64,000 nucleotides of DNA from Actinoplanes flavus (GCF_017592555.1 NZ_JAGFNS010000005.1:1-64000), one strand, 5' to 3'. Shown: positions 52,852 to 60,708, counted from the stretch's first letter. Translations and numbers: made by a program. Notes: generated from the letters alone by a model not told the origin.

Positions 52852-54203
52852 GAACCCTCCTGCAGGCGGCGGCCGGTGGCGGCGGCCCAGTCGTCCGGCC
52901 CACCGGCCAGCACCGTCAGGTCGCGGCGGCCGGTACGCCCGAGCAGGGTGGCGGCGGTCATGGCTCGTTCGCCGTGCCCGCACATCACCACCGCGGGCCC
53001 GGCCGGTGCGGCGTCGCCGGCGGCGGACAGGCCGCCGAGCTCGAGATGCAGGGCGCCGGGCAGGTGCCCGCCTTCGTACTCGGCGGCCTGCCGGATGTCG
53101 AGCACCGGTGCGTCGACCTGGTCGGGGCGGATCAGGCGGGTGGTGGTGACCTCCCCGGTCCACGCGTTCATGCCGTCGGCGAGCTCTCCGACAATGCGGT
53201 CGAAGCCGATGTTCAGCGCCGGCCACAGGATGTCGGCCGGGTCTTGGCCGTGGTTGCGCACGATCACCACCGGGACCTCGGGGTCGACGAGCCAGCCGAG
53301 CCAGGTGGCGAACTGCGCGCGCAGCGGGATCGCGATCGCGCCGGGGATGTGCCCGGCTGCGACGTCGGCCACCGGCCGCACGTCCACGATCACTGCGCCG
53401 TCGGCGAGCAGCTGCCGCACCTCGCCCTCGGACAGGTGGGGCAGGGTCGGGGTGGTGTAGATGACGGCGGGGCCGCGCCGGTTGGTCTCGCCCAGCCACC
53501 GGAAGTACGCCGGGTAGGAGCCCAGCGAGCCGACGAGCTGGGCGACGAACGCGTTGACGTCCGCCGCGGCCAGCAGCGGGTTACTCGTCTTCTCCACACC
53601 GATGGTGCTGGTGCGGGCGGCGCCTGGCGGGGCGGAGCAGAACGAGCCAGCACCGTGGGTGGGCCACACGTGCGTGGCGTCCGGCAGCGTCGCGAGGCGG
53701 TGCACCGACGCGTACTGGGCCTGGGCCAGCTCGGCGGTGCGGTCGTCGCCGAGCAGGTCGGTGCGGGCGGCGGAACCGACGATCAACGACCCGCCGGTGA
53801 ACACCCCTACCGGCGCCGGGCCGTCGAGCAGCAGGAATGACAGGTGCTCGTCGGTGTGCCCGGGAGTGGCGAGGGCCCGCAGGGTGAGCCCGCCGAGGTC
53901 GACTTCGTCGCCGTCGGCCAGGCCGCGGTGGTCGAATGCACGCATCCCGGCCGCCGAGGCCAGGATCTGCGCGCCGTCGGTCGCCGCGAGCTGCACGGCG
54001 CCGGAGAGGAAGTCGGCGTGCAGGTGGGTGTCGGCCGCCCACGCCACCGTCAGGCCCCGCCGACCGGCGGCGGCCCGCAACGCCCGCAGGTCCCGCGGCG
54101 CGTCGACGGCCAGGGCCCGGCCGTCGCCAGTGTCGAACAGGTAGGCACTGTTACCCAACCCCTCGTCCACCAGCGGGATCAACCGCTCCTGCCGCATCTG
54201 CAC
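52848..54203 (-). CDS. MBL-fold persulfide dioxygenase-like protein with two rhodanese domains
   Basis: A 451-residue fusion. Residues 1-230 form an ETHE1/Blh-like metallo-beta-lactamase domain with THLHADFLSG, ALATPGHTDEHLSF, VFTGGSLIVG and WPTHGAGSFC; iron-dependent oxidation of glutathione-type persulfide to sulfite is the expected reaction. Two rhodanese domains follow: the first (VIVDVRPVADVAAGHIPGA) has RNHGQD where the Cys loop should be, the second (VLDIRQAAEYEGGHLPGA) has the active Cys in VMCGHGERA. The start is probably GTG 54203; GTG 54206 and ATG 54197 are close alternatives. It is divergent from an ArsR-rhodanese regulator, which probably controls it. Confidence 0.9.
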   Translation of the reverse strand: MQMRQERLIPLVDEGLGNSAYLFDTGDGRALAVDAPRDLRALRAAAGRRGLTVAWAADTHLHADFLSGAVQLAATDGAQILASAAGMRAFDHRGLADGDEVDLGGLTLRALATPGHTDEHLSFLLLDGPAPVGVFTGGSLIVGSAARTDLLGDDRTAELAQAQYASVHRLATLPDATHVWPTHGAGSFCSAPPGAARTSTIGVEKTSNPLLAAADVNAFVAQLVGSLGSYPAYFRWLGETNRRGPAVIYTTPTLPHLSEGEVRQLLADGAVIVDVRPVADVAAGHIPGAIAIPLRAQFATWLGWLVDPEVPVVIVRNHGQDPADILWPALNIGFDRIVGELADGMNAWTGEVTTTRLIRPDQVDAPVLDIRQAAEYEGGHLPGALHLELGGLSAAGDAAPAGPAVVMCGHGERAMTAATLLGRTGRRDLTVLAGGPDDWAAATGRRLQEGS

Positions 54204-54276
54204 CACACCCTCCGACCCGGGACGGCGGATCCCGCCACAGCTACTACACTATTCCACAGAACATTGGAGGATGGTC

Positions 54277-54933
54277 ATGGGTGATCCGATCGCCAAAGCC
54301 GAACTGTTCGACTCCCTCGCCCGCGTCGGCAAGGCGCTGGGCAGCGGCAAGCGCCTGGAACTACTCGACCTGCTCGCCCAAGGCGAACGCAGCGTCGAGC
54401 ACCTCGCCACCGCAGCCGATCTCGGCCTGACCACCTGCTCAGCGCATCTGCAGACGCTGCGCCAAGCTGGTCTGGTCGTGACCCGCCGTGACGGCACGAA
54501 AATCCACTACCGGCTGGCCGGCCCGGACGTCGCCACCCTTTACGCCCTGCTGCGTGACGTCGCCGGCGCCCGCAACGCCGCAGCGGCCGCCGCTCGCGAC
54601 GCTTACCTCGGCCCGGCCGACACCGAGGCCGTCGACCGCGACGAACTACGGCGCCGCCTCGCCGCCGGTGACGTGATCGCCGTGGACGTGCGCCCGGCCG
54701 AGGAGTACGCCGCCGGCCACATCCCCGGCGCCGTCTCCATCCCCCTGGACCAGCTCGCCGAGCGGATCACCGAGCTACCCGCCGGCGTCGAGGTCGTCGC
54801 CTACTGCCGGGGTGCCTACTGCGTGCTCTCCCACGAGGCGGTCCGGCTGCTCACCGCCCACGGCCGCCCCGCGGCCCGGCTCACCGACGGCATGCTCGAA
54901 TGGCGACGCGACCAGCTACCGATCGCCGCGTGA
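54277..54933 (+). CDS. ArsR-family regulator fused to rhodanese
   Basis: A 218-residue fusion of an ArsR winged helix (residues 10-95: RLELLDLLAQGERSVEHLA, LTTCSAHLQTLRQAGLV) and a rhodanese domain (VIAVDVRPAEEYAAGHIPGAV, active Cys in AYCRGAYCVLS). The rhodanese could act as the sensor for sulfane sulfur, with the Cys in the DNA-reading helix as another redox site. ATG 54277 is chosen because GGAGG lies 6 bases upstream. It is divergent from the dioxygenase operon and overlaps the TusA-like gene by 4 bp. Confidence 0.92.
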   Translation: MGDPIAKAELFDSLARVGKALGSGKRLELLDLLAQGERSVEHLATAADLGLTTCSAHLQTLRQAGLVVTRRDGTKIHYRLAGPDVATLYALLRDVAGARNAAAAAARDAYLGPADTEAVDRDELRRRLAAGDVIAVDVRPAEEYAAGHIPGAVSIPLDQLAERITELPAGVEVVAYCRGAYCVLSHEAVRLLTAHGRPAARLTDGMLEWRRDQLPIAA

Positions 54934-55208
54934 GACCGGTCGTCCTCGACGGCGGCGACCGCCGTTGTGTCCTGCTCCTGCTCGAACTGCGCCGGCTGAT
55001 CACCACCGTGCCCGCGGGCACGGTCGTCCACCTGATCGCCAACGACCCGGCCACCCCGCTGGACCTGCCCGCCTGGTGCCACCTGACCGGCCACACCTAC
55101 CTCGGACCCGTGCCCGGCGGGCAACCGACCTACGCGGTGCGGGTTGCCGGCACGGCGGTGCTCACCGATTTGCGGTCGCCGTGGCGACCTGCGCCAGCCG
55201 GACCATGA
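54930..55208 (+). CDS. TusA/SirA-like sulfur-relay protein
   Basis: A 92-residue protein of the TusA fold. The Cys of the usual CPxP motif is kept in GGDRRCVLLLLELRR but the prolines are not; a second Cys is in DLPAWCHLTGHTYLG, typical of the family end. It is likely a carrier of persulfide sulfur. GTG 54930 overlaps the ArsR-rhodanese stop, so the two are one unit. Its 3' end overlaps the convergent MarR gene by 47 bp. Confidence 0.82.
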   Translation: MRPVVLDGGDRRCVLLLLELRRLITTVPAGTVVHLIANDPATPLDLPAWCHLTGHTYLGPVPGGQPTYAVRVAGTAVLTDLRSPWRPAPAGP

Positions 55209-55638
55209 CCGTGTCCATGGTGGCCACGAACTGCCGCACCTGCTCCTCCGGAAGTCCGGCGAACAGGTAGGCCGAGTGCCGCTCGTACTCGGCGGCCAGC
55301 CCGGCGGTCACCGCACTGCCCCGATCAGTCAACTGCACCAGCAGCGCCCGCCGATCTTCCGGATGCGCCGTCCGCCGCACGAACCCGGATTCCTCCAGAC
55401 CGTCAACCAGAGCGGTGACATTGCGCGCCGTCACCCCTATCGCCCGCGCTAGCTCCCGCTGCGTCTGCGGGCCGCCCCGGTGCACCAGCCACACCACCGT
55501 GGCCCGGGCCCGGCTCAATCCGTGTTCGGCGAGCCCGGCCTCCATGTACTGCTGGACCGACGCGGCGAACCCAAACACCCGCTCCAGGACGGCCGGGAAC
55601 GCGGGACAACCCGTCGATACATTGTGTATGTCATTCAC
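55162..55638 (-). CDS. MarR-family transcriptional regulator
   Basis: A 158-residue winged-helix regulator with GGPQTQRELARAIGVTARNVTALVDGLEESGFV as DNA-binding segment and HPEDRRALLVQLTDRG as the wing. A Cys at residue 11 (STGCPAF) could sense redox changes. GTG 55638 is the start; a palindrome covers the start codon, so it probably represses itself and the divergent methyltransferase-mycoredoxin genes. The ligand is unknown. Confidence 0.9.
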   Translation of the reverse strand: MNDIHNVSTGCPAFPAVLERVFGFAASVQQYMEAGLAEHGLSRARATVVWLVHRGGPQTQRELARAIGVTARNVTALVDGLEESGFVRRTAHPEDRRALLVQLTDRGSAVTAGLAAEYERHSAYLFAGLPEEQVRQFVATMDTVMVRLAQVATATANR

Positions 55639-55645
55639 TATGTAT
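55617..55645. promoter_or_regulatory. inverted repeat over the MarR start
   Basis: ATACATTGTG (55617-55626) and CACTATGTAT (55636-55645) form arms with one mismatch and a 9-base spacer. The site overlaps the MarR start codon and lies 46 bases upstream of the methyltransferase start, as expected for a regulator that controls both divergent units. Confidence 0.65.
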
Positions 55646-55690
55646 AGCCTCCGTAGGGAGCGTACCGATCCACGCCACCGGAGGCGACCG

Positions 55691-56333
55691 ATGCGACATC
55701 CGATCTTCGCCCGCGTCTACGAGAAGCTCAGCGTGCAGATGGACCGCGCCGGAGCCGCCGAACACCGCCACACCCTGGTCGCCGGCCTGCGTGGCCGGGT
55801 GATCGAGATCGGCTGCGGCAACGGCCTGATGTTCGCCCACTACCCGGACGGTCACCGAGGTCCTCGCCGTCGAACCGGAACCCCGCCTGCGCGCGACCGC
55901 CCAGGCTGCCGCCCGGTCCGCGCCGGTGCCGATCCGTGTTGTTGACGGTCTCGCCGATGCGCTGCCGGCCGGCGACGGCGAGTTCGATGCCGCCGTCACC
56001 GCTCTGGTGCTGTGCACTGTGCCCGACCAGCAGGTCGCGCTCGCCGAGATCCGGCGGGTGCTGCGGCCCGGGGGTCAGGTGCGGTTCCTCGAGCACGTGC
56101 GCGCCGACCAGCCCGGAGCGCTGCGCCGCGCGCAAAAGATTGCCGACGCCACGGTGTGGCCGCTACTGCTCGGGGGCTGCCGCACCAGCCGCGACACCGT
56201 CGCGGCCATCACCGCCGCCGGCTTCGCCCTCGACTGCCTCGACCGGTTTTCGTTCCCTCCGAACGGCCCGGCTAGCCCCGCCTCCCCGCACGTCAGGGGC
56301 GCCGCCACCCTGCCCGTCGGCGGCACGCCGTGA
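55691..56333 (+). pseudogene. class I methyltransferase with frameshift
   Basis: ATG 55691 with GGAGG upstream opens a frame coding FARVYEKLSVQMDRAG and motif I (VIEIGCGNGLMFAHYPD). At about 55849 the frame is lost; reading continues after a one-base shift as VTEVLAVEPEPRLRA and then DGEFDAAVTALVLCTVPD, EIRRVLRPGGQVRFLEHVRA up to TGA 56333. The span of 643 bases is one more than a multiple of three, consistent with a single inserted base. It is a true pseudogene or a sequencing error; if intact it would be a 214-residue methyltransferase like those near ArsR genes. Confidence 0.8.
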
Positions 56334-56578
56334 ATCAGACCGAGGTGACCGTCTACAGCCGGCCCGGCTGCCCGTACTGCTACCTGCTGCGCCGCGGACT
56401 GCGCCACCGCGGCGTCACCTTCGCCGAGATCGACATCTGGCAGCACCCGGACGCTGCCGCCCAGGTCCGCGCCGTCGCCGACGGCAACGAAACTGTCCCC
56501 ACCGTCCACGTCGCCGGCCGGTGGCTGGTCAACCCTCGCGCCGCCCACGTCCAGCGCCTCGCCACCACAGCGGATTAG
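56330..56578 (+). CDS. glutaredoxin-like protein (mycoredoxin type)
   Basis: An 82-residue thioredoxin-fold protein with the active site GCPYCYLLRR and the cis-Pro segment TVPTVHVAGRW. Actinobacterial relatives (Mrx1) reduce mixed disulfides with mycothiol. The start GTG 56330 overlaps the methyltransferase stop by 4 bp. The DIWQHPDAAAQVRAVADGNETVPT segment is typical of the family. It fits a role in thiol or metal stress together with the nearby genes. Confidence 0.9.
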   Translation: MNQTEVTVYSRPGCPYCYLLRRGLRHRGVTFAEIDIWQHPDAAAQVRAVADGNETVPTVHVAGRWLVNPRAAHVQRLATTAD

Positions 56579-56734
56579 CGCGCGGGTCCGCCCACCGGCA
56601 GGCCGGCTGGCAACGGTCCTCCTGTCGCGGAGGCGCACCTCTCTAACGTCACCTGCCGGGGCGGACTCCGCCAGCAAGACCCACAACATTCGCGGCGGCA
56701 ACCTCCGCAAGCCATCGTGCTGCGTCGGCAGTGC

Positions 56735-56770
56735 TTGACGCCATGCTTGGTAAGTCGTAACTTACCGTTC
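56735..56770 (+). promoter_or_regulatory. leaderless promoter with embedded operator for the ArsR gene
   Basis: A -35 box TTGACG (56735-56740) and a -10 box TAACTT (56758-56763) have ideal 17-bp spacing, and the GTG start follows 7 bases later, so the transcript probably begins at the start codon. The -10 box lies inside a perfect dyad GGTAAGT-CGTA-ACTTACC (56749-56766); a further half site ACTTACCAA follows inside the first codons. This is a textbook self-repression layout. Confidence 0.8.
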
Positions 56771-57112
56771 GTGGCAACTTACCAACCAGGTGATGGGTGG
56801 GACGTACTCGCCGACCCGTCGCGGCGCTCCATCGTCACGTGCCTGGCTGAACGGCCACGGGCCGTCGGTGAACTAGCCGACGAACTGCCGATCAGCCGAC
56901 CCGCGGTGTCGCAGCATCTGAAGGTGCTCAAAGACGCCGGTCTGGTCACCGACGAAGCCGCCGGCACCCGCCGCGTCTACCGGCTCAACCCCGCAGGCGT
57001 CGCGGCGCTACGCGACCAACTGGACACCTTCTGGAACCGTGCGCTGCGCGGCTACCAGGAGATCGCCGCCCGACCGGATCCCGACAGCACAGCAGGCGAG
57101 GAGACGTCATGA
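56771..57112 (+). CDS. ArsR-family regulator linked to SRPBCC gene
   Basis: A 113-residue winged-helix repressor (VLADPSRRSIVTCLAERPRAVG, ISRPAVSQHLKVLKDAGLV, GTRRVYRLNP). It has no metal-binding Cys pair, and this subfamily is usually coupled to an SRPBCC (AHSA1-like) protein, as here with a 4-bp ATGA overlap. GTG 56771 is chosen since the promoter ends directly before it and no ribosome-binding site exists, indicating a leaderless message. Confidence 0.9.
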   Translation: MATYQPGDGWDVLADPSRRSIVTCLAERPRAVGELADELPISRPAVSQHLKVLKDAGLVTDEAAGTRRVYRLNPAGVAALRDQLDTFWNRALRGYQEIAARPDPDSTAGEETS

Positions 57113-57591
57113 CCGAGGCAACGGCCGTCGTGGTGCGACGGCAGATCATCATTCCGGCACCGATCGAACGCGCCTTCACGGTGTTCACCGAGCGGTTCGG
57201 CGACTTCAAACCGCCGGAGCACAACCTCCTCGGCGCACCGATTGCCGAGACCGTATTCGAGCCGAAGGTCGGCGGCCACATCTACGACCGCGCCACCGAC
57301 GGCACCGAATGCCGCTGGGCTCGCGTCCTGGCCTACGAGCCGCCGGACCGGCTCGTGTTCAGCTGGGACATCAGCCCGCGATGGCAGGTCGAAACCAACC
57401 CGGACAACACCAGCGAGGTCGAGGTCCGCTTCACCGCCGAAGCTCCCGACCGTACTCGCGTAGAACTCGAACACCGCCACCTCGACCGGCACGGCCCCGG
57501 CTGGGAATCCGTCCGCGACGGCGTCGCCCACGACGAAGGGTGGCCTCTCTACCTGGACCGCTACGCCGCCCTGTTCACACAGGACAGCTGA
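57109..57591 (+). CDS. SRPBCC-domain protein (AHSA1-like)
   Basis: A 160-residue protein of the START/SRPBCC helix-grip fold: IIIPAPIERAFTVFTERFGDF, VFEPKVGGHIYDRATDGTECRWARVLAYEPPDRLVFSWDI and the C-terminal helix GWPLYLDRYAAL. It may bind a hydrophobic ligand that is sensed with the co-transcribed ArsR protein. ATG 57109 overlaps the ArsR stop. It is intact, unlike the related gene 3 bases downstream. Confidence 0.88.
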   Translation: MTEATAVVVRRQIIIPAPIERAFTVFTERFGDFKPPEHNLLGAPIAETVFEPKVGGHIYDRATDGTECRWARVLAYEPPDRLVFSWDISPRWQVETNPDNTSEVEVRFTAEAPDRTRVELEHRHLDRHGPGWESVRDGVAHDEGWPLYLDRYAALFTQDS

Positions 57592-57594
57592 GTC

Positions 57595-58037
57595 ATGGCA
57601 CCGATCACGGTCAGCACCGATATCGACCGCTGCGCACCGGAGGTCTTCGCCTACGCCACCGACCCGACCCGCTTCCACGAATGGCAGAGCGGCGTCGTCG
57701 ACGGACACCTGGACTCGCCGGGCAACCCCGAGCCGGGCGCCCTCTGCCGCACCACCCGCCGCATCGGCGGCGCCAACCGGACCAGCACCTCCGAACTCAC
57801 CCACATCAACCCGCCGGCGACCTGGGGCGTCCGCGGCATCGACGGCCCCATCCGCGCCATCGTCGACGTCACCGTGGAACCCCTGGGCACCACCGATCCC
57901 GGCTGACCATCACCGTCGACTTCGCCGGCCACGGCATCGGCAAGGTACTCGTCCCGCTGGTGGTACGCCCTGAGGCCCGCAAAGAGATGCCCGGCAACCT
58001 GGCGAAACTGAAACAGCATCTGGAAGCGGGCAGATAA
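57595..58037 (+). pseudogene. second SRPBCC gene with frameshift
   Basis: ATG 57595 starts a polyketide-cyclase-like SRPBCC protein (DIDRCAPEVFAYATDPTRFHEW, GHLDSPGNPEPGALCRTTRRIGG) that stops prematurely at TGA 57904-57906 after TTDPG. In another frame the normal end continues: RLTITVDFAGHGIGKVLVP, RPEARKEMPGNLAKLKQHLEAGR, to TAA 58037. The 443-base span is one short of a multiple of three, so a single-base loss near 57900 explains it. It is probably a recent inactivation or a sequencing error. Confidence 0.8.
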
Positions 58038-58099
58038 CAGACGTGATGGAACGCCTGCATGCCGTCGAACCCGCCGCTTGATCACCCGGACCGCCGTTG

Positions 58100-58714
58100 T
58101 CAGGTGGTGCTCGCGGTTCGGCCGAGCCCGGGCAGGAACCGGCCGGTATGGCGGGTGTACTCGGCGTACGCGGTGCCGTGCGTGGCCCGCAGGTAAGGCT
58201 CCTCGACGACGCGGACCTGCAGTTCGATCCCGGCGATCACGGCAGCCAGGGCCAGCAGTTGCGCCCAGGTCGGCGTCATGGCGGAGATTCCGGCCATGGC
58301 GGTGATGATGGCGGTGAAGACCGGGTTGCGGACCAGGCCGAAGACACCGGTAGTGACCAGGGCGGTGCGCTCTTCGGCGTCGACGCCGATGCGCCAGGAA
58401 TTCCCCATCGCTTGTTGAGCGGCGAAGACGCCGAAGAATCCGATGAGGGCGACGACGGTGCCGATCACCTGGATGGGCGGGTGGTACAGGGCCAGCAGCG
58501 GGTCGAGGGTGCCGGTGGCGTCCAGTAGCGGGGCGATGAAACCGCCCAGGGTCCCTATGCCGAGTAGTGCCTGTGCCCACCAGGCGGCGCTGCCGGCGGG
58601 CGGATGGCTGTGCCGGTGGCCGCTGTCGCCGGTGCGGCGTTTGTGCAGCCAGGTGCGCAGGACGAAGGCGACGAGGATGCCGGTCAGGTAGAGGGTGAAC
58701 GCGATCCAGGCCAT
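58100..58714 (-). CDS. isoprenylcysteine carboxyl methyltransferase-like membrane protein
   Basis: A 204-residue membrane protein with four or five helices. The C-terminal half has the ICMT/PEMT signature: GVFGLVRNPVFTAIITAMAG, then VEEPYLRATHGTAYAEYTRHTGRFLPG. These enzymes methylate lipids or small molecules with SAM. ATG 58714 has AGGAGA 7 bases upstream. The gene is divergent from the CmtR-like regulator, with a perfect palindrome between them, so metal-dependent control is likely. Confidence 0.85.
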   Translation of the reverse strand: MAWIAFTLYLTGILVAFVLRTWLHKRRTGDSGHRHSHPPAGSAAWWAQALLGIGTLGGFIAPLLDATGTLDPLLALYHPPIQVIGTVVALIGFFGVFAAQQAMGNSWRIGVDAEERTALVTTGVFGLVRNPVFTAIITAMAGISAMTPTWAQLLALAAVIAGIELQVRVVEEPYLRATHGTAYAEYTRHTGRFLPGLGRTASTT

Positions 58715-58746
58715 GGCGCATCTCCTTCGGGAAGGCTTCGGCTGGC

Positions 58747-58772
58747 GACAGTACAGCATTCGATGTACTGTC
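58747..58772. promoter_or_regulatory. CmtR-type operator between divergent genes
   Basis: Perfect 9-bp arms GACAGTACA (58747-58755) and TGTACTGTC (58764-58772) flank 8 bases. A -10-like TACTGT (58766-58771) lies in the right arm, 6 bases before GTG 58778, so binding would block RNA polymerase for a leaderless cmtR message and also lies upstream of the methyltransferase gene. Confidence 0.8.
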
Positions 58773-58777
58773 AGGCA

Positions 58778-59107
58778 GTGGAGATCCTGACTCACGGCTC
58801 GGTGCTGGCCCGCTTCGGGCATGCCCTGTCGGACCCGACCCGGGCCCGGTTGCTGCTCGCCCTACGCGAGGGGCCGGGCTACCCGGCCGAACTGGCTGAC
58901 CTGATGGGCTGCACCCGGCAGAAGTTGTCGAATCACCTGACCTGTCTGCGCGGCTGTGGTCTGGTGGTGACGGTGCCGGAGGGCCGTCGGGTCCGTTATG
59001 AGCTGGCCGATCCGCGGCTGGCGCACGCGCTGGGTGATCTGCTCGGGGTGGTGCTGGCCGTGGACCCTTTGGCGTGCCCGGACTCGGCCGAGAAGGGTTG
59101 CTGCTGA
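58778..59107 (+). CDS. cmtR: Cd(II)/Pb(II)-sensing ArsR/SmtB repressor
   Basis: A 109-residue repressor closely like Mycobacterium CmtR. The DNA-binding helix LMGCTRQKLSNHLTCLRGCGLVV contains the metal ligands Cys 56 and Cys 60, and Cys 100 in DPLACPDSAEKGCC matches the third CmtR ligand (57, 61 and 102 in CmtR). The tail adds two more Cys. It should release its operator on binding Cd or Pb. GTG 58778 is preferred; ATG 58763 would add MYCQA but lies inside the operator. Its stop overlaps the CDF gene (TGATG). Confidence 0.9.
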   Translation: MEILTHGSVLARFGHALSDPTRARLLLALREGPGYPAELADLMGCTRQKLSNHLTCLRGCGLVVTVPEGRRVRYELADPRLAHALGDLLGVVLAVDPLACPDSAEKGCC

Positions 59108-59850
59108 TGGCCGGCCCGCTGATTCAGATCACTCCGGTGGGGCCGTCGCCGCAGCGCCGCAGCGTGCTCAGTCGCCGCGTGCGGCTGCTGGTGGCTGCGA
59201 CGATCACCTACAACGTGATCGAGGCGATCGTTGCGATCACCGCGGGCACGATCGCGTCGTCGACCGCGTTGATCGGCTTCGGCCTCGACTCGATCATTGA
59301 GGTGTCCTCGGCCGCCGCCGTGGCGTGGCAGTTCGCCGGTAAGGATCCCGAGGCCCGCGAGAAGATCGCGCTGCGGATCATCGCCGTGTCGTTCTTCGCC
59401 CTGGCCGCCTACGTCACCGTCGAGTCGGTGCGTGCTCTGATCAGCGGCGCAGAAGCCGAGCACTCCAGCGTCGGCCTGGTTCTGCCCGCGCTGTCGCTGG
59501 CGATCATGCCGGGCCTGTCCTACGCCCAGCGACGTGCCGGGCGGGAACTCGGGTCGCGGTCGGCGGTCGCCGACTCGAAGCAGACGCTGCTGTGCACCTA
59601 CCTGTCCGCGGTGCTGCTGGTGGGCCTTGCGGTCAACAGCCTGTTCGGCTGGTCCTGGGCTGACCCGATCGCCGCCCTGGTAATCGCCGCCGTCGCGGTG
59701 AAAGAAGGCCGTGAGGCATGGCGCGGCGACGCCTGCTGCGCCGTACCGATCACCGGTGCCTCAGCGCAACCGGCTGCCGTCGCCCACGGTGAGGTGGATG
59801 CGTGCGGATGCCAGCCCGGCTGCTCCTGCTGCTCTGGCGAAAAGTCGTGA
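59107..59850 (+). CDS. CDF-like heavy-metal transporter with Cys-rich tail
   Basis: A 247-residue membrane protein with five or six helices, similar to cation diffusion facilitators of the CmtR-linked type. Acidic metal-site residues are in LIGFGLDSIIEVSS and SAVADSKQTLLC, and WADPIAALVIAAVAVKEG is the last helix. The C-terminus holds nine Cys within 40 residues (DACCAVP, then DACGCQPGCSCCSG), a likely cytoplasmic metal-binding tail. It is co-transcribed with cmtR and should export Cd, Pb or Zn. Confidence 0.9.
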   Translation: MAGPLIQITPVGPSPQRRSVLSRRVRLLVAATITYNVIEAIVAITAGTIASSTALIGFGLDSIIEVSSAAAVAWQFAGKDPEAREKIALRIIAVSFFALAAYVTVESVRALISGAEAEHSSVGLVLPALSLAIMPGLSYAQRRAGRELGSRSAVADSKQTLLCTYLSAVLLVGLAVNSLFGWSWADPIAALVIAAVAVKEGREAWRGDACCAVPITGASAQPAAVAHGEVDACGCQPGCSCCSGEKS

Positions 59851-59872
59851 CCGGCTCCGCCGGCGGTGGGCG

Positions 59873-60004
59873 ATGAGCGGGGACTGCTGCGGCGGTGACC
59901 GCAATGATGACGACGCCACCTCACCGCGAACCGTGTGGATCATCCTCGCCGTGGTGATGATCGGTGGCTGGGGAGCGCTGGCCGCGGTCCTGTTCTCCCG
60001 GTGA
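59873..60004 (+). CDS. 43-residue membrane protein with CC motif
   Basis: ATG 59873, 22 bases after the transporter stop, opens a 43-residue frame. SGDCCGGDRNDDD precedes a single hydrophobic helix (TVWIILAVVMIGGWGALAAVLF). The Cys pair and acidic stretch next to a membrane helix suggest a small metal- or transporter-associated peptide. GGTGGG lies upstream as ribosome-binding site. No family was recognised; translation is plausible but not certain. Confidence 0.6.
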   Translation: MSGDCCGGDRNDDDATSPRTVWIILAVVMIGGWGALAAVLFSR

Positions 60005-60225
60005 TCCGCCCACGACTGGAGCTTTCACAGGAAACCGGCGTGCGGTTCGGGGGCTGCTGGCAGAACCTGCGGTAACGAACCACCGGCAGCAGGATCCACG
60101 GGTGGCGACCGGCATTCGGAATCAACACACCGACTCCTGCCGTCGGCTCTCGGATGTCCCGGCCGGGTGGCTTGTCACACGAACGGCGGGGCCGGTTCAC
60201 CGCTGGCGCTGGTTAACTGGAGGGT

Positions 60226-60606
60226 ATGACCGCGCGCCCGTACGGGATGGCCCGGCCCTGCCGTTCCTGGCCGGGCGGGCTCGTCGCCGTGGTCATGATC
60301 GTGGTGCTTGTCGCCGCAGCCGCCCTGTTCTCCGCCGCGAGCGCCCACCATGCCGGTGATCATGTGTACGCGGGGCATACGGCGGTCGCACCCGTCGTGG
60401 CGCACCACGATGAAACCGCGCATGAGCACCAGCACGGCAACGAGTGGACCCCGCATCCCGTCAAGCGTCTGCGGGTGGCTGCGGATGTCGTGGCCGTCGC
60501 CGTGCTCCCGGTCGTTGCGCCGCCACTCGATCGTGATGTCGTCAGGGCCGGGACGGTGGTCGCCTCGGATCCTGATCTCAGTCTTCTGGGTGTCCTGCGC
60601 ATATAG
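60226..60606 (+). CDS. His-rich single-helix membrane protein
   Basis: A 126-residue protein. One hydrophobic helix (GLVAVVMIVVLVAAAALF, about residues 18-35) is followed by an extracytoplasmic His-rich stretch (ASAHHAGDHVYAGHT, then VAHHDETAHEHQHGN; eleven His in 40 residues). The rest is Val-rich. Binding of Zn, Cu or Ni is likely from composition. ATG 60226 follows GGAGG closely; ATG 60247 is an alternative. It lies among metal-response genes; no family was recognised. Confidence 0.6.
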   Translation: MTARPYGMARPCRSWPGGLVAVVMIVVLVAAAALFSAASAHHAGDHVYAGHTAVAPVVAHHDETAHEHQHGNEWTPHPVKRLRVAADVVAVAVLPVVAPPLDRDVVRAGTVVASDPDLSLLGVLRI

Positions 60607-60708
60607 GACTGCGTCTTTCCTCGTATCTCTTCGAGCACGTCATCGCGCCCGCGGCTTGACGCCGATGATGCGCGCCCGCGTATCCGCAGATCAGGAAGAC
60701 GATTCACC

